A program made the position numbers and the translations under genes. A stretch of DNA of 13,782 bases, from NCBI GenBank assembly GCA_018897475.1, contig JAHIKS010000067.1, forward strand, positions 1 to 13,782, written 5' to 3'. Origin of the DNA: Candidatus Altarchaeota archaeon. GTDB taxonomy: Archaea; Altiarchaeota; Altiarchaeia; IMC4; QMZM01. The notes below the pieces were generated by a model. The model was not told the DNA's origin, did no database searches, and saw only the letters and a list, made by a program, of their open reading frames with translations. This document shows positions 5,666 to 12,478 of the stretch, one piece after another. Positions within the stretch are counted from its first letter, which is position 1. Every line of letters begins with the position of its first letter.

Positions 5666-6677
5666 CACCAGGTACATCCAGGATTCCCCTTATGCCAATG
5701 CCAAGCGAGAGTGCTGCCAATACCCCTATGAACGAAGGCAGCAGGTAGAAGAATATCCTGCTCAGGATGGTTCCTGCCGTTGCTATGGCCTTGGGTATGC
5801 CCAGAGCCATGAATATTGCCACGGACGTCCCCTCCCAGATTCCTACCGCTCCCGGAATGGCAGGGAAGAACGAAATCACCGAGGTTGTCGTTTCTACGAT
5901 AAGGGCGTAGTGGATTGGGACTTCGACGCCCAGAGCCTTGAATGCCAGCCATAGCCTGAGGATTCTTAGAACCCAGACGGTCATTGATATAAGGGTGGCA
6001 AAGACTAGGATGTCCCTGTCGAGCATGTGCTTCCTCATGGCCTGATTGAATTTTGATGAAATGGTGTCTACCTCGGATTTGAGTTTCGGGGACTTTCTCC
6101 TCAAAACAGGCACCCGAGATATTATTGCAACGACGAGGCACACAATTTTTCCAGAAATCTCCTTATGCAAGACAGCGGAGAGAGCGATTATGAAGACGAT
6201 AAGTAGGGCCAGGGCTATTACTCCCAGAGCGATTCCAAGCTCTATCGGGATTCCCATCATGAATACCAGTATAATTGCTGTCGCGCTCAGGATGAAGAGC
6301 GGGAATATCTCTATGAATAAATCGGCGATTACACTTGAAGCAGCCGTTGTTATGGGAATCTTCTCGGTCTTTGAGAGGATGTATGCCTTCACAGGCTCCC
6401 CTCCTGCAAGCCCGACGGGAGTTATGTTATTGATGAGATAACCAGTGAATATCGTCGGGATTAGATTCCTCATGGATACGTTCGAGTGTTTGAGAATGAT
6501 ACGCCATTTTAAGGCAGCAAGAAGCATGGTTGAGAGCTGGACTATAAAGAGGAGGATTAGATACTCAATGGGAATTGACCAGAGCATTGCAAAGACCTTG
6601 TCAAAATCCACGAAGTATAGGAGGGCTACCAGAATCCCTATTCCAATCAAAAACAATACCGATAACTTGCGGTGCAT
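5610..6677 (-). CDS. Flippase-like integral membrane protein (UPF0104 / LPG synthase TM domain family)
   Basis: A 355-residue polytopic membrane protein with about eight hydrophobic segments: residues ~7-24, 37-57, 75-90, 112-141, 145-170, 222-245, 255-285 and 300-335. Family marks are the NNITPVGLAGGEPVKAYIL region (~83-102), like the PGRLGEP motif of this group, and FFPAIPGAVGIWEGTSVA near 270. Related proteins include the membrane half of MprF (lysyl-phosphatidylglycerol flipping) and AglD-associated proteins of archaeal glycosylation. The aminoacyl-transferase half of MprF is absent, so transport or flipping of a lipid-linked substrate is the likely role. It is divergently paired with a glycosyltransferase, supporting a glycolipid function. 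The basic tail (NRKVARQKAK) is encoded antisense to the end of the CitG-like gene. Confidence 0.85.
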   Translation of the reverse strand: MHRKLSVLFLIGIGILVALLYFVDFDKVFAMLWSIPIEYLILLFIVQLSTMLLAALKWRIILKHSNVSMRNLIPTIFTGYLINNITPVGLAGGEPVKAYILSKTEKIPITTAASSVIADLFIEIFPLFILSATAIILVFMMGIPIELGIALGVIALALLIVFIIALSAVLHKEISGKIVCLVVAIISRVPVLRRKSPKLKSEVDTISSKFNQAMRKHMLDRDILVFATLISMTVWVLRILRLWLAFKALGVEVPIHYALIVETTTSVISFFPAIPGAVGIWEGTSVAIFMALGIPKAIATAGTILSRIFFYLLPSFIGVLAALSLGIGIRGILDVPGAMNRKVARQKAKQQPGRQ

Positions 6678-6690
6678 CTTTGTGATATAT

Positions 6691-6718
6691 GTATTTTAAT
6701 ACGAACGGGCTAAAATAC
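6691..6718. promoter_or_regulatory. Mirrored TATA-like inverted repeat between flippase and glycosyltransferase
   Basis: GTATTTTA (6691-6698) and TAAAATAC (6711-6718) are exact reverse complements separated by 12 bp, centred in the 49-bp divergent gap. Each arm, read toward its gene, lies about 32-37 bp before the start codon (6727 plus, 6677 minus), so each may be the TATA box of one gene. Alternatively the pair is an operator bound by a dimeric regulator. Confidence 0.5.
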
Positions 6719-6726
6719 TTAATAGT

Positions 6727-7434
6727 ATGTTGAAGGTCTCTGTGGTAATCGCAGCTCTTAACGAGGAGAAGGATATAGAACACTGCCTCAGGTTCATTAG
6801 GGGGCAGAAGTATCCCAATTTTGACATAATTCTCGTGGATTCCTGTTCAACGGACAGGACCGTTGAGATAGCAAGGAAATACGTTGATAAGATTCTTATC
6901 AAGAAGGTTAAAGGGCCCGGGCCCGCAAGGAACCTTGGTGCGAAGGACACACATGCCGACATAGTTGCTTTCACAGATGCCGACACCCAGGTGGCACCGA
7001 ACTGGATTGAGAGAATGGTGAAGGACTTTGCTGACCCAGAGGTTATAGGGGTTGGCGGGGTACTGAGACCCAGGAATCCAAGGCTACTGGACAAGATCAT
7101 GTTCAAGATAAACTCCGACTGGTGGTACCGGCTTACTGCAAAGTTTGGCTTCTACCAGCTTGGGACTCCGAACTGCGCCTACAGGAGAGATGCCTTCCTC
7201 AAGGTGGGGGGCTTTGACGAATCGCTATCCATGCTTGAGGATACGGAGCTCTCCATCAGGATGAGAAAATATGGAAAGTTGATAATTGACAAGGACCTGT
7301 GGGTGTACAATTCTGCAAGGAGATTCAAGCAGGAGGGCTATCTCAGGGTTTTTATCAGATATCTAAGGGCCTACTTCACCATGTTCATAGGGAAGGGCGT
7401 GAAGGAGGGGCACTTCGATACCATCGAGCATTAG
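6727..7434 (+). CDS. Family 2 (GT-A) glycosyltransferase
   Basis: A 235-residue GT2 enzyme that transfers a sugar from a nucleotide- or lipid-phosphate donor. The N-terminal Rossmann-like part starts KVSVVIAALNEEKDI, with DSCSTDRT (38-45), ARNLGA (67-72) and the metal/nucleotide DxD motif TDADT (83-87). The acceptor half has NCAYRRDAFLKVGGFDE and the catalytic-base region MLEDTELSIRMRKYG (169-183; Glu171-Asp172). The C-terminus (~207-222) is hydrophobic/aromatic but too short for a sure membrane span, suggesting a peripheral membrane enzyme. It shares a 49-bp divergent promoter region with the flippase-like gene, so assembly and translocation of a glycolipid or N-glycan precursor is a fair guess. 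Only 2 bp separate its stop from that of the convergent DUF58 gene. Confidence 0.9.
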   Translation: MLKVSVVIAALNEEKDIEHCLRFIRGQKYPNFDIILVDSCSTDRTVEIARKYVDKILIKKVKGPGPARNLGAKDTHADIVAFTDADTQVAPNWIERMVKDFADPEVIGVGGVLRPRNPRLLDKIMFKINSDWWYRLTAKFGFYQLGTPNCAYRRDAFLKVGGFDESLSMLEDTELSIRMRKYGKLIIDKDLWVYNSARRFKQEGYLRVFIRYLRAYFTMFIGKGVKEGHFDTIEH

Positions 7435-7436
7435 AA

Positions 7437-8306
7437 TCAGGTGGCACCTATAATTCTGACAAATGCATCGAAGAGTGGCTCGTTGCTCCTTACCGAATGG
7501 AAATCCACTCCCGCGTCATCGCAGATGCTGTGGAGCTGTAGTATGTGCTCCTCCAGTCTTTTCCTATAGTCTCTCCTGAAGCCGGGGCTGAGGAAGGTCT
7601 TTATCGTTTCTGTACCCTCCATGTCCTCGAATTCCACGTCGTCTCTCCATTTCAGGTTTATCTCAGCAGGGTCGAGGACCTGCACTATCTTGGCGTCCTT
7701 GGAGCTCTTTGCTATCCTGTAGATTCCGTCGCGCAGTGATTGCATGGGCTCCAGAAAGTCTGAGATAACTATCATGAATGCCTTGGACTTTATCATTGAA
7801 GAGTATTGTTCTATGCATCTCTTGAGGTTGGTTTCCCCCGACTGGTCTGCCCTGTTCAGCATCTCTATGGCCCTGAAGAAATTCCTCTTGCCCTTCTTTG
7901 GCTGCATCAGCCTTCCTATCCCCTCCCTGTAGAGGGTCGTCGTGAATTTCTCGTAGTTCCTCATGGCAACAAAAGCAAAGCCTGCAGCAAGGCTTCCTGC
8001 ATAGTCGAATTTTCTCATTCCATCGACAGAGAAGTCCATGCTGGCTGAGGAATCCACCAGGAGATGCAGTATCTGCTTCTTCTCCTCCTCGAATCTCCGG
8101 ATGTATAATTTCTCGGTTCTGCCATAGAGCTTCCAGTCTATGGCCCTGAAATCATCGCCGGGGTAGTATTCCCTGTGGTCGACTATCTCTATGCCTCTGC
8201 CCATCATAACGCTTTTTCTGCCGCCCATGTAGAGAGAGGAAACCTTTTTACTGGCAAGAAAGTTCAACTGCTTCAGCTGGTCAAGAAAGGTGGGGTCTAT
8301 GGGCAT
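7437..8306 (-). CDS. DUF58 protein with vWA-like metal site
   Basis: A 289-residue soluble DUF58 protein, the usual partner of MoxR AAA+ ATPases. The DUF58 signature DHREYYPGDDFRAIDWKLYG with RTEKLYIRRFEEE covers residues 43-74. It is followed by a von Willebrand A-type core with MIDAS residues DSSAS (85-89) and a second Asp in ISDF (Asp183), so metal binding looks intact. There are no membrane segments, unlike longer bacterial DUF58 proteins. Known MoxR/vWA pairs act as chaperone-like systems that mature or remodel other proteins (for example metal-cofactor enzymes), but the target here is unknown. It starts 1 nt after the MoxR stop, so it is co-translated with MoxR as the last gene of a minus-strand operon. 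Confidence 0.92.
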   Translation of the reverse strand: MPIDPTFLDQLKQLNFLASKKVSSLYMGGRKSVMMGRGIEIVDHREYYPGDDFRAIDWKLYGRTEKLYIRRFEEEKKQILHLLVDSSASMDFSVDGMRKFDYAGSLAAGFAFVAMRNYEKFTTTLYREGIGRLMQPKKGKRNFFRAIEMLNRADQSGETNLKRCIEQYSSMIKSKAFMIVISDFLEPMQSLRDGIYRIAKSSKDAKIVQVLDPAEINLKWRDDVEFEDMEGTETIKTFLSPGFRRDYRKRLEEHILQLHSICDDAGVDFHSVRSNEPLFDAFVRIIGAT

Positions 8307-8307
8307 T

Positions 8308-9393
8308 TTACCAGGATTCCTTTATAATCTTCTCGATTACGTCGTCCGGTTTGACTCCTTTCCTCTCTGACTCGAAATTCAGAATTATCCTGTGCCTCAG
8401 AATGGGGTATGCCATCGCCTCAATGTCCTCCTTGCTCACATAATCCCTGCCCTTTATCAGGGCCCTTGCCTTTGAAGCCACTACAAGCCCGATGGAGGCC
8501 CTAGGAGAGGCTCCATAGTCGAGGAATTCACTGGCTATGCCATTATCCATTGGCCTCGTGTTTCTGACTATGTTCAATGCATACTTCCTTATGACCGCCG
8601 CTATGGGCATCTTCCTTATTAGCTCCTGTATGTTGAGCAATTCGTTCTTGCTTATTACTCTCCTTGACTCGGGCGTCTTCTCGCCGCTGTAGAGGTCCAT
8701 AATCTTCTCCTCGTGCTCCTCGCCGGGGTAATCGACAAGAATCTTTAACAGGAACCGGTCCACCTGTGCCTCCGGGAGGGGGTATGTCCCTTCCATCTCT
8801 ATTGGGTTCTGGGTCGCGAGGACGAAAAATGGGGGGTCCAATGGATAGGTGGATGTCCCTACGGAGACCTGCCTCTCCTGCATTGCCTCAAGCAAGGCTG
8901 ACTGGGTCTTTGGAGTCGCTCTGTTAATCTCGTCCGCCAGGAGTATGTTCGTAAAAACAGGTCCTCTCTCGAACCTGAAGCTCTTCTTGCCCTCCTTTTC
9001 CTCCACCACATAGGTCCCGGTAATGTCAGAGGGCATCAGGTCTGGAGTGCACTGAACTCTCTTGAACTTAAGGTCCATTATGTCGGAGAGGGTTTTGACT
9101 ATGAGCGTCTTTCCAAGGCCGGGGAAGCCCTCAAGAAGTGCATGGCTCTTCGTAAACACGGCTATCAGAATGTTCTCCATGACCTCCTCCTGACCCAGCA
9201 CGGTTTTGCCCATCTCAGAGAGTAGGCCCTTGTATGTCTTTCCAATCTCAGAGTATGTCCTCTCAAGGTCCTTTTCCATGGGCGGCTTCTCAATCTTCTT
9301 TGAATCGATTGTGTGTTCCTTAATCTCACCTAAATCGGACGTCTTCTTTTTTGCCTTCTGAGTGCTTTCCCACAAACTTCCGCCTGCTTTCAA
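8308..9393 (-). CDS. MoxR-family AAA+ ATPase
   Basis: A 361-residue MoxR ATPase. Motifs: Walker A GFPGLGKT (89-96), Walker B LLADEINR (151-158), sensor 1 Asn196 in ATQNP, EAQVDRF (208-214) with the candidate arginine finger Arg213, and a sensor-2 region GASPRASIGL in the C-terminal lid. All key residues are present. The start at 9391-9393 is TTG; just upstream on the minus strand is GGTG (9402-9399), a Shine-Dalgarno-like element with 5-nt spacing, which supports it. This start adds a Lys/Glu-rich, probably disordered extension before the usual MoxR start; ATG at residue 39 is an alternative giving a standard-length protein. The extension may tether it to its membrane partners (inference). 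It is coupled to DUF58, the classic partner. Confidence 0.95.
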   Translation of the reverse strand: MKAGGSLWESTQKAKKKTSDLGEIKEHTIDSKKIEKPPMEKDLERTYSEIGKTYKGLLSEMGKTVLGQEEVMENILIAVFTKSHALLEGFPGLGKTLIVKTLSDIMDLKFKRVQCTPDLMPSDITGTYVVEEKEGKKSFRFERGPVFTNILLADEINRATPKTQSALLEAMQERQVSVGTSTYPLDPPFFVLATQNPIEMEGTYPLPEAQVDRFLLKILVDYPGEEHEEKIMDLYSGEKTPESRRVISKNELLNIQELIRKMPIAAVIRKYALNIVRNTRPMDNGIASEFLDYGASPRASIGLVVASKARALIKGRDYVSKEDIEAMAYPILRHRIILNFESERKGVKPDDVIEKIIKESW

Positions 9394-9398
9394 TTTTA

Positions 9399-9402
9399 CA
9401 CC
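9399..9402 (-). promoter_or_regulatory. Shine-Dalgarno-like GGTG before the TTG start of moxR
   Basis: On the minus strand the order is AAAAGGTGTAAAATTG. GGTG ends 5 nt before the TTG, the usual archaeal spacing. It is one of the few visible ribosome-binding sites in the window, and it decides the choice of the TTG over the ATG 114 bp downstream. Confidence 0.55.
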
Positions 9403-9437
9403 TTTTGATTTCAGTTAGATATTAGATATAGATACAT

Positions 9438-10346
9438 TTATTCCGACTCCTCGATGAGCTTCTCGAAATAGTTCTTGATTATCTGCTCGTACTTGAGGGG
9501 CTCTTCCTCTGGTGCTTTCGAGCCCTGGACGCTGGAGAGGGAGAATTCGTCGCTCTCCAATGAGTCTTCCCCTACGTCCTTTATCTCAATCTCCCCGCCG
9601 TATTCCGGATGGATTTCGATGTTTACGTTCTCGCCCCCTATCTTGGCTGATGATGGGTCGCCGAATATATCCTGCTCCCCAGTATATCCTGTACCTCCAC
9701 CCTGGCCGGGTGTCGGGCCCTCGTTTATTCCTGGCTGCTGCCCTCCCGCCTTGCCGCCGAGTCTCTCCTGCTCCTCCTCGTTGCTGTAGTTGCTGGATTC
9801 CCATGCACCGGGTTCGCTGGGCGATGACAGCCCTATGTTGATTCCGATGCCCTCCCCAAGAGTATTTATTTCACCGAGGAATTCATCGCCAAGGGGAAGA
9901 ATCTGGCTGAGGTTTATGAAGTTTACTGAGAGGAATATAAACGCAAGGACGACTGCAACAACTGTCCTAGATGTCAGCCTTCTCGTGTTCGTGAAAGATG
10001 AGCAGCACACGTCATCCATCCTCCTTGAGACATCGTTGTTCAGCCTCCTCATGATGAAGTTGTCCCTGTCCCTGTTGTCATAGGCCGTCTGCAGCCTCTC
10101 GTCCAGCGTTGGATACTCCTGAGTAACGACGTTTATCGTATCTGTCCTCATCTTCTTCCAGATGAGAGTGAATGGCAGATAGAGCAGGGGGATGATAACT
10201 ACGAGCCTCAGGTCGATTCCGAGCAGTGTGAAGACCGTTGCAAATAACAGGAAGAGTATGACCGAATTGATGAGGAGAGTGAATACCATAATGTTGCTGA
10301 TTGCCTTATCGACCTCCGTAATTTTTGTTACAATCTCGTTTTTCAT
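9438..10346 (-). CDS. Three-TM membrane protein of the MoxR-DUF58 operon
   Basis: A 302-residue protein I do not recognise by name. Predicted membrane segments lie at residues ~18-42, 47-63 and 127-146. The 64-126 loop is charged and contains a CC pair (114-115). After TM3 comes a long low-complexity region rich in Gly, Pro, Gln and acidic residues (~165-240), which looks disordered and probably extracellular or a flexible linker, and then an acidic segment ending KYEQIIKNYFEKLIEES. That closing Y-x3-I-x2-YF-x2-L pattern resembles the C-termini of large membrane proteins found next to bacterial moxR-DUF58 genes (resemblance noted by eye). Its start lies 1 nt after the stop of the coiled-coil gene and its stop is 44 bp before moxR, so it is probably the membrane partner or target of the MoxR system. 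Confidence 0.82.
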   Translation of the reverse strand: MKNEIVTKITEVDKAISNIMVFTLLINSVILFLLFATVFTLLGIDLRLVVIIPLLYLPFTLIWKKMRTDTINVVTQEYPTLDERLQTAYDNRDRDNFIMRRLNNDVSRRMDDVCCSSFTNTRRLTSRTVVAVVLAFIFLSVNFINLSQILPLGDEFLGEINTLGEGIGINIGLSSPSEPGAWESSNYSNEEEQERLGGKAGGQQPGINEGPTPGQGGGTGYTGEQDIFGDPSSAKIGGENVNIEIHPEYGGEIEIKDVGEDSLESDEFSLSSVQGSKAPEEEPLKYEQIIKNYFEKLIEESE

Positions 10347-10347
10347 C

Positions 10348-11085
10348 CTATGTTGCCCTGTCTTTTATCCGCTCAAGCACCCTCGCAAGCTCCACGACTA
10401 TTTCATCTATGTCGTTAACTGCCTTGAATATGTCCTCCTTGTCCTCGTCCAGCTCATCCTCAACATCGTCTATGGTGCCGTTCTCGCAGGCCTGCTCCAT
10501 CAGGCCTATATGGTTCGACAGCGCAGTTATGTAGCCTTTTATCTCGGTTATCTTTACGTCGTCTATGTCGTTCACATAGCCCTTGCCCTCGTTCGCATAT
10601 CCTATTATTTCATCGCCCATCTCCTGGAACCTTGCCAGGGATGAATTCACGGTGCTGAATTTAATCTGCATTGCACCGTAGCTCCTCTCGCAGTATTCGA
10701 GGTCAACCTTCGCTGTGGTGTATTCGGATTTCCATGTGTCCCTTTCACCCTTTATGTCGTCTATGTTGGCTTCAATCTCTGCTTTTTCACCCTTAAGGTC
10801 CGTGTAATAGTCCCCCAGAGAGGAAACCTGCTGCTTTGAGAGATTGAGCTCGTTTATTATGTCTATGAGGTCTTTCTCCTTCTTCATCAGCTCCTCGTTC
10901 TTTAGAAGCATCTCCTTCGCGGTTCTGTTCAGTTCGTCCTTTGTTCTCCCTACGTCGTCAATGGCCTCCTGGTAGTCGGAATTCAGCTGCTGATAAGTAA
11001 GGTTGTAGTAGATGGTTACCCCTACTATCGAGAATAGAAGCAATGTGATTATTCCAAACAAAGTGAAATTTACATCTTTTTTCAT
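10348..11085 (-). CDS. Membrane-anchored coiled-coil protein heading the MoxR-DUF58 operon
   Basis: A 245-residue protein of unknown function. There is a single N-terminal membrane segment (~residues 8-27, FTLFGIITLLLFSIVGVTIYY) with a short basic cytoplasmic start. The rest is a long helical, heptad-like, charged region (~30-160) with repeated EL/KDEL patterns typical of coiled coils. A second helical part (~165-245) holds an acidic DDVEDELDEDKEDI stretch. Two Cys (about 132 and 200) are candidates for a disulfide. By topology most of the protein would lie outside, like a periplasmic-type rod or spacer. It is the first gene of the minus-strand operon, so it is made together with the three-TM protein, MoxR and DUF58. 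A scaffold or sensor role is inference only. Confidence 0.8.
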   Translation of the reverse strand: MKKDVNFTLFGIITLLLFSIVGVTIYYNLTYQQLNSDYQEAIDDVGRTKDELNRTAKEMLLKNEELMKKEKDLIDIINELNLSKQQVSSLGDYYTDLKGEKAEIEANIDDIKGERDTWKSEYTTAKVDLEYCERSYGAMQIKFSTVNSSLARFQEMGDEIIGYANEGKGYVNDIDDVKITEIKGYITALSNHIGLMEQACENGTIDDVEDELDEDKEDIFKAVNDIDEIVVELARVLERIKDRAT

Positions 11086-11122
11086 TATTATTAATATCCT
11101 CTTTCAGGTATAATAATTTAGC
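11086..11122. promoter_or_regulatory. 37-bp divergent promoter: coiled-coil/MoxR operon and CBS-ParB gene
   Basis: Two AT-rich blocks face each other. TTAATAT (11091-11097) lies about 26-32 bp before the plus-strand ATG at 11123. TATAATAAT (11109-11117), read on the minus strand, lies about 24-32 bp before the minus ATG at 11085. Both spacings predict leaderless or almost leaderless transcripts. The two promoters overlap, so initiation in one direction may compete with the other. Confidence 0.5.
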
Positions 11123-11929
11123 ATGACCAAAAAAGCGCAGGTCAAGGACTACATGATCAAGGATGTTGACTACCTCACCCATAGAATGACTGTGAAGGAG
11201 GCGATTGACTTCTTTCTAAAATCGGGTCATGAGAAGTTTCCCGTGGTGAAGAACGGCACCCTTGTAGGGATTATAACGGCGAGGGATTTGCTGAAGAACT
11301 ACAAGACGCAGGACAAAGAGGTGAGGGATATCCTGTCCGCCGGCAAGGTCGTGGTTGCAACTCCCAATTTGTATCTCGATGACGTGGCGAGAATTCTCTT
11401 CAGGTATGGGTTCAACAAGCTGCCCGTAGTCAATAGCGGCGGCAAGCTGGTGGGGATTATTGCCAATACGGACATCCTGAGGTCCCATATAGAGAGGGCT
11501 ACTCCTCAGAAGGTGGACATGGTGAAGAACCTCATCGAGTCCAGGCACACACTGAAGGTCGACGTTCGGAGATACATTGTTCCCGTGGACAAGCTGCATC
11601 CAACGCAGGGGGAGGTGTATGCCGATGAACTGGGGGGGAGAGAATATGAGCTGAAGAAAGGGCTTGCCGAGCCTCTGATCGTTGTAAGGAAGAGGGGCTA
11701 CTTCGTCCTCGTGGACGGGCATCACAGGGCCGTTGCTGCCCTGCATCTCAAGATTCCCGAGCTCATGGCCCACGTCCTTGAACTGAGTGAGGACATAGAG
11801 CTGGGGATGGAGAAGACCGCCAGGGGAAAGAACCTCATAAGCCTTCACGACATCAAGGTCATTGAAAACGCCCAGCACCCATTGCTTGAGATTACAACAA
11901 AAAAGATTAGAAAAAGGGATTTGGAATAA
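11123..11929 (+). CDS. CBS-CBS-ParB/SerK-like fusion protein
   Basis: A 268-residue soluble protein. Two CBS domains occupy ~5-60 (ending KFPVVKNGTLVGIITARDLL) and ~68-122 (ending KLPVVNSGGKLVGIIANTDIL). Such a pair usually binds adenine nucleotides and acts as a regulatory sensor. Residues ~150-225 form a ParB/sulfiredoxin-fold domain: VPVDKLHPTQ, EPLIVVRKRGYFVLVDG and the core VDGHHRAVAAL (197-207). This core is shared by ParB-type proteins and by SerK, the ADP-dependent free-serine kinase of Thermococcus. The absence of a helix-turn-helix argues against a DNA-partition ParB. A small-molecule kinase or nucleotide hydrolase regulated by energy charge is therefore a reasonable guess (inference). 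It is divergent from the MoxR operon over a 37-bp gap. The tail is basic. Confidence 0.85.
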   Translation: MTKKAQVKDYMIKDVDYLTHRMTVKEAIDFFLKSGHEKFPVVKNGTLVGIITARDLLKNYKTQDKEVRDILSAGKVVVATPNLYLDDVARILFRYGFNKLPVVNSGGKLVGIIANTDILRSHIERATPQKVDMVKNLIESRHTLKVDVRRYIVPVDKLHPTQGEVYADELGGREYELKKGLAEPLIVVRKRGYFVLVDGHHRAVAALHLKIPELMAHVLELSEDIELGMEKTARGKNLISLHDIKVIENAQHPLLEITTKKIRKRDLE

Positions 11930-12066
11930 TTTTGGCTGAATTGAAACCGATAAGTGGGGGGGCACCACTCCAAAACTAAATTCCAAAAGAGATATGCTTC
12001 GCTGGAATTATCGAGGTTTTTATAGTAAGAAGTTTAAGGATTAATCCTCCAAATTTTCTGCTGAGA
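11930..12066 (+). promoter_or_regulatory. Intergenic region with two hairpins, TATA element and 12-bp palindrome
   Basis: This 137-bp gap holds several signals. AGTGG (11953-11957) pairs with CCACT (11965-11969) over a G-rich loop. AATTCCA (11979-11985) pairs with TGGAATT (12003-12009). TTTTTATA (12017-12024) is a good TATA candidate for the next gene, with a predicted start near 12046. AGGATTAATCCT (12037-12048) is a perfect palindrome at that predicted start. The hairpins may end the CBS gene transcript; the palindrome may be an operator. Confidence 0.45.
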
Positions 12067-12477
12067 ATGGACATTCTAAGATTCAAGGAAGGGTTCAAGA
12101 ACTGGAAAACAAGCTATGATGTCGAGTTCGAGTTCGGCTATGACGGCAATCTGAGCAAGAGAATCAGCTCCATCATATTCTATTTGCCGAGGGCTGGGAA
12201 GAGGCTGGCAGTCCCCTGGAAGATATTCCAGGACTATATCCATAACGAGTCGGAGCTCTCCTATGCCGACTCCACCGGGCTGTGCATAAAGAGAGCGGTT
12301 AACGGCCTCTATATATCCGACTCGAAATTCTTCAGCCTTGTGGTTCAGAAGGACCAGCTCGATGCCATAGGTATCGCCGCAAGAAGAACGTTGGAGAATG
12401 TCTCTGTATCTGTCGAGAACATCCTGAAGGAATTTACCTCCGATAATTCTGTGCGCAAGGGCGGAATCCGGGCTTAG
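12067..12477 (+). CDS. Unrecognised 136-aa soluble protein upstream of vanZ-like gene
   Basis: I do not recognise this family. The protein is mixed alpha/beta, rich in aromatic and charged residues (for example DVEFEFGYDGN, SIIFYLPRAGKRLAVPW), with no signal peptide, membrane segment or Cys motif; it has a single Cys near residue 78. Predicted strands fill the middle and the last ~40 residues look helical (RRTLENVSVSVENILKEF). Coding status is supported by a TATA box and short leader at the right distance, by codon use like its neighbours, and by the 1-nt gap to the VanZ-like start, which implies coupled translation. The pairing with VanZ is the only functional clue. Confidence 0.7.
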   Translation: MDILRFKEGFKNWKTSYDVEFEFGYDGNLSKRISSIIFYLPRAGKRLAVPWKIFQDYIHNESELSYADSTGLCIKRAVNGLYISDSKFFSLVVQKDQLDAIGIAARRTLENVSVSVENILKEFTSDNSVRKGGIRA

Positions 12478-12478
12478 G

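Noticed and set aside
5416..6141. Minus-strand 241-aa open frame across the CitG-like and flippase-like genes
   Set aside because: It overlaps two strongly supported genes in another frame and shows no coherent domain.
11216..11986. Minus-strand 256-aa open frame opposite the CBS-ParB gene
   Set aside because: Despite its length it is antisense to clear CBS and ParB-like motifs and lacks any recognisable domain.
11930..12012. Box C/D sRNA or tRNA in the gap after the CBS-ParB gene
   Set aside because: No RUGAUGA box, no tRNA T-arm or anticodon-arm pattern; only two simple hairpins are supported.
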